From positions 13,665,660 through 13,729,659 of the forward strand of contig CM030715.1 of NCBI GenBank assembly GCA_017979445.1: 64,000 bases of DNA. The letters are read 5' to 3'. Within the stretch, counting starts at the first letter, position 1, and each line of letters opens with the position of its first letter. Below the pieces are notes generated by a model. That model did no database searches and was not told the DNA's origin. It worked only from the letters and a program-made list of their open reading frames with translations. Below, piece by piece: positions 43,637-53,742 of this stretch. The DNA comes from Akebia trifoliata (Eukaryota > Streptophyta > Magnoliopsida > Ranunculales > Lardizabalaceae). Position numbers and translations under genes: made by a program.

Positions 43637-46628
43637 ATGGATAAAAAGAAGATTTCGTTAATATACTTTCACAATGGAGAGATCATAGACCCATTTGACG
43701 GATTTAAGTATAGTAGAAAATGCAAAAATAAGTATGTTAGACATGATATTTCATTTAAAATATTAATCAACATGATGTATGAAGTCACCGCATGTAGTCG
43801 AGATGAGATAAATTTGAAGTTAAAATACTTGTATAGAATTAGCCCTCCATAAGTTGAGATAAATATAGAAAATGATGTAGACGTTAAAGAGATTTTTTTG
43901 GAGTACCGAAAGATTCCCAAACCATATACGCTTTCATCACGAAATCTCGATGCCATGTTGAAATAAAAAATGATACCCACCGTATGAATGCACAGAATAT
44001 GTTTAAAAATAGGTTGGAGACATCATGTACTCGTATCTATCATAGTACAAAAATTATTTGTGGTTGATACGAATGATTTACGATTTTACACATGCAGAAG
44101 GGAAAAAATGTTAAAGCCGATTGTGGTCCCTTCGAAGTTGTTGAAAATAGAAAGATGTGCAACTAGGTTCATTTTTTCTTTAATTTTATTTTAAGTTAAG
44201 AAGTGGTTACATTCTAAGTTATATCGATGCGATTCATATCTAATTATTCTTTCAATCCTATTTTCAAAGGAATGGTGAAAACAATCCTTTTTCAACAAAT
44301 CCAACCAAGGGATGCAATGATACTGGATGAGTTCTAGATTCATCACCTATTAGGTTAGTATATGAAACTAGACATATATTAGGGTGATTCGAACCTTAAA
44401 AAATCATATATATTTTTTCCTTGATTTTTTTATTCAAATTGTCATGTCTACAGTAAAGTTGGGAGTTCAATTTATCCATCTACACATCGAAATGTTCCAG
44501 ATTCAGATCCCCCCAATCTAGACCTACATGTCGATATTTCAAGATGCTCAACCCCTATGAATGTCTACTCGTATTACTTTCTTCAATTAATCCTCTTAGA
44601 AATATTTATAAATTTGGCATGTCTATGTTCAGGTACAATTTTTCTTCTACAATGAATTGCCTTTGTGATAATGGGGATGTTGATATAAATGAGGGTGTTT
44701 GCTCTAGTAGAAAAAAAAAAGAAAATTCATTAAGTCACGTAATTCATTCAAAAAAAAATTCTCAAAAAATAGTTCATGCAGTAGTTCTGACTCAAGAGAG
44801 GACTTTAGTTGCAACGTAGACATGGGATTAGATTCTGACAATATGTAGGGAAAAGATTATGATAAAGGATACGATAGTCTATATTTTGAGGATGAAGTTC
44901 TTGAGTTTTCTCTTGAAAATCGTTCTAGAAGACAGATGGAATTAAAAGTTGGAAATACTTATGGTTCAAAAAATGTGTTTCAAGTAGCGTTGAAGGAGTG
45001 TATGATGTCAAACTTCCAGATTGAACTCGTAAGGATTTGTCACACAGCGATCTAAACCAAGTATGTTATCAAAACTTGTCCTTGGCGCATTCATGCTACT
45101 AAACTCCGCGGGGTTACAACTTTTGAAATAAAGAAGTTAATCTCCAATCATATGTCTATATTACCAACACGTAGTCGTGAGCATAGGCAGGCCAGTAGTT
45201 GTTGGATTGCAGTTCAAGTGAAGGCAACTTTGAAGGAATACCCCAATATGACACTTGGCCAAATTATCACGTACATTCAAAAATACTTTGGTGCTACAAT
45301 TTTGTATCGTAAGGCATAGAGGGCAAAAGAGTTTGCTATATCGGAGTTGGTTGGTTCATGGGACGAGTCATATCGTATATTACTACCATATTGTGTAGAG
45401 TTAATGTATGTTGATCCTGATGCCATCATTGTACTTGTATATAAATAAGAAGATAGATTTGCGAGAATTTTTTAGAGTTTTGGTACTTGTATTAAGAGTT
45501 ATAGAAATAACATAAGAGGCATTATATCGATTGATGCAGCCCACTTAAAAAGTAAATACCAGCCAACTCTTAGTTGTAACTGGCTTAGATGGTAATAACA
45601 AGGTCTTCCTAATAGCTTTTGTAGTCATTGAGAGTGAAAATACCGATTCATGGTCATGATTTTTTCAAATCCTTGGAGATAGAGTTATTGGAATTGAAAG
45701 TTGATTTATATTGATATCTGATCGTCACCCAGGCATTTTAGAAACTGTCCCTCTTGTATTTCCCAACGTCATCCATGGGTTTTGTTTAAGACACCTATGG
45801 GATAACTTCGTACGTGAGTTCAAGGACAATGTTACCAAACAGAAGATATGGATTATGGGAAATATATATAGCATTCCAACATTTCAACATGTGATGCTTG
45901 GGTTGCGCAATACTCAACTCAAATATTACAAATGGTTAAGTACCATCGATAAAAAAAAATGGACTAAAGCTTGCTTTCCCGTCAAACGATATCACATGAT
46001 GGTAATGAACATATTTGAATGTATGAGCAAGGTTCTAAAGTTATAAAGGAAACTTTCCATTATAGCTCTTATTCATGCAACATATACTAAGTTGTCTAAG
46101 TATTTCTTTGAACGGTCTGAAGAATGCAAAATATTCAAGGATCAGTTGACTCATTTTACTTTACTTGAAATTAAGAGATTTGATATTCCATCAAATTATG
46201 TAAATGTTCGTCAAACAGGAACGCATATTTATGAGATTGATGTACTTAAAAATATATATGTTATCAATCTGGAAAAGTTGAGTTGCACATGTCGTCGTTA
46301 TGACTAGCTTGGTTTCACATGCCTTCATGTCATTTCAGCCATCAAGCAAGGAAAAATGTCCCCTTATGATTTCTCAAAGAATTGGTTCATAGTTGATTGA
46401 TACTAAGACACATACAAGGATTCCATCAATCCCATGGTTGATGAAAGTAAATGGATTGTTAGATGTGATTATGTGATCGTATCCCCTCCAAATATTATAA
46501 TTCAGCTCGGTAGGCCAAAGAAAAATAGGTTTAAAAGCCAGCTCGAGAAGCATTTATATTATCGATGTGGAAATTGTGGACTTCGTGGCCACAATCCTAG
46601 GAGATGTATGCACCCTCATGCTTCATAA
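43637..46628 (+). pseudogene. Mutator-like (MULE, MuDR-type) transposase, multiply broken
   Basis: Domains in order: N-terminal region (DKKKISLIYFHNGEIID, 43637-43850); DNA-binding MuDR domain (VGNTYGSKNVFQVALKECMM...CPWRIHATKL, about 44945-45110); transposase core with GIISIDAAHLKSKY near 45516, GLDGNNKVFLIAFVVIESEN and ISDRHPGILETVPLVFP near 45715, then FCLRHLWDNF; a SWIM-type zinc site LEKLSCTCRRYD..GFTCLHVI (46270-46330); and a C-terminal zinc knuckle YYRCGNCGLRGHNPRRCM near 46556-46615. First and second catalytic Asp are visible. At least ten stops or frame shifts make it inactive. The enzyme would cut and move DNA with long terminal inverted repeats, which I could not locate. Confidence 0.9.
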
Positions 46629-47255
46629 TTGTGGTTGGTTTCTACTCAAAAAATAGTTATGAATATTTTTATACGATTATATTACCGTATTCTTATCATC
46701 TGTATAAAATACATTCTAATATAGTATCAAAAGGATCCTTCTGACATTGTATAAAAGACATTTTGATATAATGCCAAAAGGATCCTTCTAACTTTATATA
46801 AGAATAATTATATTCAAGTGTCCATTGGATGAAATGTACAAAAATATATTTTTTAGAAATAATGATCTTTTTATTTTACTTGAGGTGTCCATATGAATCC
46901 TTTTGATAAAATTAGTTATTTTTTATGAATTCAATATCAACAAGATCCTTTAGACATTGTATTTATTCATTATATTCAATTATCCATAGGATCAAATATT
47001 TAAGAATTTCTAAATGGCTGAACAGCTATTTATTTTTGGTCAATGAGCATGTTTAAATAATCACTTAGGTGTATGATTTTGATTTATTTTGTTAAATTAT
47101 GAAGATGTTTAACAATCAATTAGATTATGATGGTCCATCATTTTGTTATAGTATGAAGAATCACTTGTAGGTGTTTTACAAACATGAGCTTATTACTAGG
47201 TCTATGTATATTTTGATGGCTTAAATTTCAAACATTATTGTGCAGGTATATTTGG
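46629..47255. repeat. MULE 3' flank with diverged AAAAGGATCCTTCT repeats
   Basis: 46700-46990 carries imperfect repeats of the form ATAATGCCAAAAGGATCCTTCTAAC, each with the self-complementary core AAGGATCCTT. They resemble the hairpin monomers at 49745, 53183 and 56717. The rest is AT-rich. TTGTGCAG at 47238-47245 could be a splice acceptor for the next ORF. Confidence 0.5.
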
Positions 47256-47534
47256 ATGGCTAAATACTATGTCGTGTTCATTAGACACAAACCAAGAATT
47301 TATTCTACTTGGGAAGAATGTCATAGGTATGTCAATGGTTATCTTGGAGCATGTTATAAATCATTTAAGACCTTAGAAAATGTTGAGAAACACTTTCTTA
47401 ATGATCAAGCTTGTGGTACTTGTCTGAATAAAAAGAAAAGTGACAAGTTAGAGGCTTGTGGGATATCTTGTATTTTGGTTGGTATTAGTATGGTTTTATT
47501 AATAGTTATGCTATTAGGTCTTTATGTAATATGA
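47256..47534 (+). CDS. Small ORF: viroplasmin/RNase H1 N-terminal-like domain plus C-terminal hydrophobic segment
   Basis: ATG 47256 to TGA 47532-47534, 92 residues. The first 48 residues (AKYYVVFIRHKPRIYSTWEE, YVNGYLGACYKSFKT) match the small domain at the N-terminus of eukaryotic RNase H1 and caulimovirus viroplasmin, which binds RNA-DNA hybrid or dsRNA: aromatic YYVV, G/R-x-P-x-IY, W-E-C and V-N-G...YKSFKT are all in place. No RNase H catalytic domain follows. A hydrophobic stretch ISCILVGISMVLLIVMLLGL (residues about 70-90) looks like a membrane anchor. The frame is uninterrupted, unlike the MULE gene 630 bp upstream. It could be a transposon accessory gene, a captured host exon, or the remnant of a MULE-borne gene. 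Confidence 0.6.
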   Translation: MAKYYVVFIRHKPRIYSTWEECHRYVNGYLGACYKSFKTLENVEKHFLNDQACGTCLNKKKSDKLEACGISCILVGISMVLLIVMLLGLYVI

Positions 47535-48130
47535 TGTTATTTTGCATAGACTTTTTTTGCAAATGATGTTATTAGGAACAAACCTTAAAATTTGTAATTG
47601 AGCCATGGCAACTCTTTATTATCTAAAATGGCTGTGAATGATATAAGTAGATGTCTTACCCCCTAAAGAAGTAAAATAATATTCAGTGAGGTGCCTCTAT
47701 AAAAGATTATTTATAGAAAAAAAAAATTAATGCTGATACGACCACCCTTTGTTTTACATAATTCTTGAGTATTAGAAAAGATATTTATCTCTATAAACCA
47801 TATTACATTATCTAAAAAGTGATTTGTGTCCCCCCTCCATTCTTTCATTGCTATGACATTGACACGTACCTTTCATAATTAAATAAACTCGAATTTAAAT
47901 CTGAGTTATAGGTTTGCATTGTCACTATCACCTTATTAACAAGGACAAATAATATGTAATTATAACAGTTGAAGTGGATTATATTAATAAACTTCACTTC
48001 TTTGGTTGGGTCGTATTAGTGAAAATATAATTGAGAAGTACTCAATCACTTTTATTAATAAAAATAAAAACATTCTGATCCCATTCTTTAACACATTTAT
48101 ATCATGCCCATACATCCTCCTACAAACCTA
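47535..48130. other. AT-rich spacer between convergent ORFs
   Basis: No coding frame, repeat array or element end recognised. It separates the plus-strand viroplasmin-like ORF from the minus-strand ORF at 48131-48559. Confidence 0.5.
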
Positions 48131-48559
48131 CTAGGAACTACTATCTTGATTAATGTCGTCCTCGATATAATATAGAGAGAAAATATTGTTACTATCTAAT
48201 AACTCATCTATGAAATCAAAGTTCACATTTGGATGTTCTGCATAATCAAATCCTAAAATTTGTTGTCTATTTTTTTGGATAAACATTCGTCTATTTTCAT
48301 CGTACATCTTGTTAAGAGTACTTTTGTATTTGTCTGGGTTTTCCCTACTCATATACTCTCCTATCCTTTTCGGAATAAATATGCATAGACTTCTCATCAT
48401 ACGCCTTGGTTTCATACTATCATCGAGCAAATCTTGTCAGAACATATTTATCCTAGCCTTCTCGTTATTATCGGTTGATTCGATAAGTTTCAAGTACATT
48501 TTAGGTTCATAATAATTAAGTTTGAGTTCATCAATCTTATTCGATTGAACATTTGCCAT
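48131..48559 (-). pseudogene. Unknown minus-strand ORF, 142 codons, one internal TGA
   Basis: ATG at 48559 (MANVQSNKIDELKLNYYEPK) runs to the stop at 48131, with one in-frame TGA at 48437-48439. After it the frame stays open for 101 codons: basic KPRRMMRSLCIFIPKRIGEY, then an acidic tail with YYIEDDINQD. I do not recognise the family. A good TATA box lies about 70 bp upstream, and the frame is open over its whole length except for this codon, so it looks like a real gene recently lost. It is convergent with the MULE transposase, as mudrB is with mudrA in MuDR, but I see no sequence likeness to support homology. Confidence 0.5.
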
Positions 48560-48627
48560 GTCAGAACTTATTTTTTTTTATAAAAATAACTTTAAAGGTG
48601 TTGGTATTTTTGGGTAAAAACACCTTT

Positions 48628-48636
48628 CTATTTATA
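48628..48636 (-). promoter_or_regulatory. TATA box for the 48131-48559 ORF
   Basis: Minus-strand TATAAATAG in TTCTATAAATAGAAAGG, about 70 bp upstream of the ATG at 48559. The spacing suits a transcript with a short leader. Confidence 0.6.
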
Positions 48637-48710
48637 GAATCTTAAACTCGTTTATTATGAAATCGAATTTTATTCAATACATGAAAATATCCAAAAATAA
48701 GAGATGATGA

Positions 48711-49195
48711 CTTAACTTGACATCTGTGACACATTGATTATTTTGTCAACTTTTTTGAAATTTTTTTTCAAAAGATCTATGTAAATCTGAGTAAGTTAAT
48801 GACTTGAATTGACATCTGTGACATATTGATCATTTTGTAAAATTTTAAAAAAAAAATTTCCCAAAAATCTGTGTAAATCTGAGTAAGTCAATGACTTGAT
48901 TTGACATCTATGATACATTGATTCTTTTGTAAAATTTTAAGAAATTTTTTTCCCAAAGATCTGTGTAAATCTGAATGAGTGAATGATTTGACTTGACATC
49001 TGTGACATATTAATTCTTTTATAAATTTTCAGGAGATTTTTTTTCAAAGATCTGTGTAAATTTGAGTGAATGATTTGGCTTAACATCTTTGACACATTGA
49101 TTCTTTTGTAAATTCTCGAAAAAAAAAATTCAAAGATCTGTGTAAATCTGAGTGAATGACTTTACTTGACATCTATGACACATTGATTTAGCCAT
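48711..49195. repeat. Six-copy 86-92-bp tandem array
   Basis: (G)ACATCTGTGAC cores at 48719, 48811, 48903, 48995, 49082 and 49168 (spacing 92, 92, 92, 87, 86). Each unit has TTGACATCTGTGACACATTGATT, an A/T-only tract, then AAAGATCTGTGTAAATCTGAGT. It lies 75 bp beyond the TATA box of the minus-strand ORF, so it sits at that gene's upstream side. Confidence 0.88.
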
Positions 49196-49744
49196 CTAAA
49201 ATTTGTAAATTTTTTAATAAAATTTGAACATATAGGTGTGACAAAACATGTAAGCTCTCATGAAAAAATCCAATGTCACAAGTATCCTTCTAAAATTGAA
49301 TTTAGAAAAAAAATTAATTTATAATATCAAAACGATTTATATAAACATCTCAGTTACAATAAAAAGATGATCATTTCTCATATCGGATCCCTTTGTACAT
49401 TTTGATAAATTTTTTAATCTCTTCGGGATAGTTTATCCGAGAATATTGGTTCTTGCAAATTTGTATCAAGTCGACCCGTCATCTGTACCTAAACCATCTG
49501 TATCTACACACAATACAATATGACAAGAATGTTATGAATAGAAAATGTTAGGGATATTCAACATATGTACAAATATTAAATATATTGATAGAAATAATAA
49601 AATTGACACTCGTTTGTATTTGTACCGATGTATGTATATCAAAAATAAAAATCTTAATTTATCTTTACGCTCAGTAGAACCTATTTGATCTGATTGCAGT
49701 CTTTTAGATTGGTGTTGAATTACAAAAAAAAAAAACCTACTTAT
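49196..49744. other. AT-rich unassigned spacer
   Basis: No ORF above 60 codons and no recognised element end. Confidence 0.45.
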
Positions 49745-49905
49745 GGCAAAAGGATTCCTATGCGCACTTGATCCTATAGAGACTTTAATACAATGAAAAT
49801 ATTGAATGTCAAAAGGCTCCTTCTGACATTAGATCTGAATGTATTTTATTCAATGTCCAAAGGAGCTTATTGATATTAAATCTGAAGTATTTTATTCAAT
49901 GTTTA
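49745..49905. repeat. Hairpin-monomer repeats, short block
   Basis: About three monomers of the TATTCAATGTCAAAAGGCTC/CCTTCTGACATTAGATC type seen at 53183-53742. It lies just left of LTR fragment E. Its presence on both sides of E suggests E inserted into, or near, the same repeat-bearing sequence. Confidence 0.7.
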
Positions 49906-49974
49906 ATTGTGTTGTTTGAGATTCAAGTTCTTTGTGGGATATCAACTTTTGAATTTCTAATTGTTTTTTATTAG

Positions 49975-51145
49975 TGTAGACACCCCATTTTTGCACTCAC
50001 CTGATTAATCAACTCGTCAACCCGATTGCAACGGTTCCCAATGTTGGATGTTTATTCCAATGCATTTTTTTGTTGTTAGATATGTTTCAGAAATTCGGAT
50101 GATGTATCTCAAACTAACAAAACTATAGAAATCGCACTACGCTAGGAAAATATAATCCCAAAAGCTTAGAAATCATCATTTTTCAGACAAAAAAAAGTTT
50201 CACGATAAAAATCACTAAAAAATTATCAAATTATAAAAATACCCCTAACCTCAAAACATCCCTAGAGCCTACATTACACTTAGGAAAACCCTTTCAAACA
50301 CATAAAACAACAAATCGAAACCAAATAAACCATTTAGTCAATTTTCACAAAATTTGACAAAATTATGAAAATGCCCCTCATAAAGTTCACGACCATTTCG
50401 CACAAAAAATTTTATAAATGACACAAAATAATATTTTCATTGAATTCTTTACGAAAAATCGATTCCAAAACATCCTGTAATATTGAAAAACGACTTAAAA
50501 CGCAAAAAGTCCTCTCCGAGGGCAAAATGACAATTTTACAATTTTTTATAATTAAAAATTCTAAAATTAATAATTAAAACATTAATTAATGTAAAGTGAA
50601 ATCCTAATTAAAAGTTAATCATGTAAGACTTAAGTCAAAACCCTAAATTCTAATCAATCAAGTGAGACTTAAGTCAAAACCTTAATCAATCTAATAATAC
50701 CAAAGTCAAACCCTAACCCTAATAGAATTTTAATTAAACTCTAAAACTATCTATAAAAAGAATTCTAATTAAATTTTAAAACTATGTAAAGAATTCTAAT
50801 TAAACTTTAAAACTATCTAAAAGAAACATAATTAAACTCTAAAACTATCTAAAAGAAACATAATCTAACTCTAACTCTATCTAAAAAGCTCTTAAAAAAA
50901 TCTATAAATAAGGGACTCTACAACCTATTTTCATATCCAAGAGAAAACCCTAGAAAAAATAGGTCAAAGAGGCTCTTTAACATTCCCAAAACCCTAATTT
51001 TGAAATCCTAACCCCTTACCTGTCATCCAACCCCTAACTTTTGCTCAAAAAACACTCAAAAATCCTTCAAAAATACCCAGAAATCCATCAAAAATTAGGA
51101 AACACTTAGATCTAAGGAGAATATACTTTATCTTGGAGATCTGAA
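49975..51145 (+). mobile_element. LTR fragment E (element C relative), 3' end missing
   Basis: It starts TGTAGACACCCCATTTTTGCA at 49975 and follows the C LTR in order: CTCGTCAACCCGAT, ACGCTAGGAAAATATA, CCTCTCCGAGGGCAAAA, a TATA box at 50903-50910 and CCTCCGGAGATCTGAAAT-like sequence. Homology then stops near 51145, before the U5. It also lacks the C segment equivalent to about 3470-3600. It has diverged much more from C than the two C LTRs have from each other. Confidence 0.85.
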
Positions 51146-53182
51146 ATGGATGGTTAAGTAGTTGATATTGATATTGGAAAGTGAATATCGATATGAAGGT
51201 GTTGTTTGATATACAAATCTTTTAGAGAGTCAAATGAAATACTTTATATATCTTCAAGTCTGAATACAAACATGAACGCACTTTATATGACTCGCGTTAT
51301 TTATTGGAATAGCAGGTTCCAAAATAGGTAAATTTGAAAATTTATTTTATTTTCGAAGGCAAGAGACAAGGAGGTCAGGGATATATATAAGTGCATTCTA
51401 AAGGGTAAATATCAGAGCATGAGCATTCTAGAGGGTGTTCTCGGATCCTCTAATCTAATACCTAAGTTACCAATACAATGTCAAGCGGATTAATGGTGTT
51501 GTTGGAGTTGTCTTATTTTGATAGTTATTATAACAATTTTTTATATGTAAATTAATCTACAAATACTTGTTTTAAGGTTTGTAATAAATGGTAAAAATAG
51601 TCCCTAGTTAAGTCCATTTAAAGGATTGGTTAGACCAATCAATATTATTATGTTGTTCTCTATTATTAGCTCTTAAATTTTTCTCGTAGTTTCTATGCAT
51701 TTTATTTTCAGAAATTTACACATGTGTATTATTATATATTGGATAGTAAAGAGGGGTAGACTAGTCATGCTCATTTTGTTCAATGCTTACCCGATGAGTG
51801 AACTATTGATTTTTAGTGGCAGGAGTATGACATGCTCTCTTATTATAAAAAAAAAGTGTTCTCCACCAAGTACGAACTCAAAAATGCTATCAATTTTTGA
51901 TAACTCTACAAGTGAAAGAGCCTTTGAATCTATTAAACTCTAGGAAGAAGACCTAACAATAAGAAAGGTATTGGATTTGACAATTTCTCAAGTTATGTGG
52001 GGGTGCCCATAGGCTATTTGAGAATTTTCAAGAACTTGTGGGACAATCTGGGTCCAACTCGTTAGTAAGGAAAGTTGGTCTATATTTAATATTTGATAAC
52101 TTTATTTATTCAATCTCATAACTCTCCTTCTATTCTTTGTAATAGTTTGTTAATATTGAGGAAAAGAATTATAAAAAATCTTTGGAGGCCTTTCAATATT
52201 TTCGGAAAAATATGTCCACTTTAAATTTTTATTGCCAAATTTTAGAAAAAGACATGAGTTCCTTCATTTTTATTTTTTCTAGATTGACTTCAAGAGAAGA
52301 TACTTAAAGGTGATGCCGACCATAAAACTAATGGTACATTATTGCTGTTATTATGGTACATTAGTTTAGAATTCTTAAAAATATAATCCTTAAAACCAAG
52401 TTAGAATCCTTGTACAAGTCAAAAATTCAAAATCGTATAAGTCAATGTGCCACATGAAATTACTTTCTTAAACCAACTTCATACCATCACAAGAATGGTG
52501 CATTGTTGCTACTAGAACTTTAAAACTTCCAAGACCCAATTTGTAGTATTTGATAATAACCATGTTGGCCAAGTCACACACAATGATAAAATTTTGAACC
52601 ACCTAAATAAACGTCAATGCCTACAAATTAATCTCCAAAGGTACATGCAAAGAATGTTCCACATTCCAAAAGATCATCAAAAATACAATCACTTATAGTT
52701 TGATAAATAAAAAACATATAGGGAATAAAGTTACATATTTCTTTTTTTCATTAAAGGCAATACATTTGTCCATCTACCCTATAATTCATTAAAGACAGTA
52801 ACCATTATTTTATCCACAATTATGCAACCAATTATCATATTATCCACCCATGTCACTTTCACCAATTCATAAATAATATCAAGAACACTAAATACCTCTC
52901 TTTGATGGTCCCGAGCATAAAAATGAAATATAGTATAAGCATATTGTATCAAATAAACAACTATAGGTGCATGAATCCACTCATGTTTGATCTAACGTAA
53001 AAATAGAAATAATAATTAAATATAAAAATTGAAGTTGAGCATCTGCATAGTACAAATCTGCATCAAACAGTCAAAGAAGATGAGTCAGTTTACTTATAAG
53101 AATAAAAAAAATTAATAAGATGAGTGAGTTCTAATAATTGAGATTTTACACTATTTCATGAACTTACCAAGCATGTATTTTA
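51146..53182. other. AT-rich unassigned region, 2 kb
   Basis: No domain recognised. The ORF at 51695-51943 (82 codons) matches nothing I know and has no supporting context. No LTR ends or tandem arrays were seen. Confidence 0.45.
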
Positions 53183-53742
53183 GTCAACGTTAGAAAGAGC
53201 TTTTTGACATTAGATTAGAAATATTTTATTCAATGTCAAAAGGCTCCTTCTGACATTAGATCAGAAATATATTAGTCAATGTCAAAAGAAGTCTTTTTGA
53301 CATTAGATCAAAAGTATTTTATCCAATGTCAAAAGGTTCTTTCTAACATTAGATCAGAAGTATTTAGTCAATGTCAAAAAGAGTTTATTGACATTATGTC
53401 AGAAAGTATTTTATTCAATGTCAAAAGACTCCTGACATTATATCAGAAGTATATTAGTCAATGTTAGAAGAAGTCTTTTGACATTAAATCAGAAGTATTT
53501 TATTCAATGTCAAAATGCTCATTCTAACATTAGATAAGAAGTATATTAATCAATGTCAAAAGGAGTTTTTTGACATTAGATCAGAAGTATTTTATTCAAT
53601 TTCAAAAGGCTCATTCTAACATTAGATCAAAAGTATTTTAGTTAATGTTAGAAAAGTTTTTTGACATTATATCAAAAAGTATTTTATTCAATGTCAAAAG
53701 GCTCCTTCTGACATTAGATCAGAAGTATTTTATTCAATGTCA
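53183..53742. repeat. 46-bp hairpin-forming tandem array, about 12 monomers
   Basis: AATGTCA starts at 53233, 53278, 53325, 53370 and 53417, a 45/47-bp alternation that makes a dimer of about 92 bp. Each monomer has an inverted repeat, AATGTCAAAAGG...CCTTCTGACATT, with a 2-4-base loop. The two monomer types differ as ATTTTATTCAATGTC and ATTAGTCAATGTC. Similar palindromic repeats occur near the ends of some plant DNA transposons (CACTA type), but no CACTA terminus was found. The ORF across it is an artefact. Confidence 0.88.
53738..53742. repeat. Target-site duplication TGTCA flanking insertion F
   Basis: TGTCA at 53738-53742 and 56717-56721. The array monomer contains TGTCA once at this point, so duplication by insertion is the simplest reading. 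A 6-bp ATGTCA reading is also possible. Confidence 0.8.

Noticed and set aside
43031..49974. MULE terminal inverted repeats and 9-bp target duplication
   Set aside because: I could not identify a convincing pair by eye; left open rather than guessed.
51695..51943. 82-codon plus-strand ORF in the unassigned 2-kb region
   Set aside because: No domain, no promoter or splice context, and composition like the surrounding AT-rich DNA.
53279..53467. 62-codon ORF over the hairpin array
   Set aside because: Repeat artefact of the 46-bp monomers.
53183..53742. CRISPR-like array
   Set aside because: Adjacent degenerate monomers with no unique spacers, in a plant genome context.
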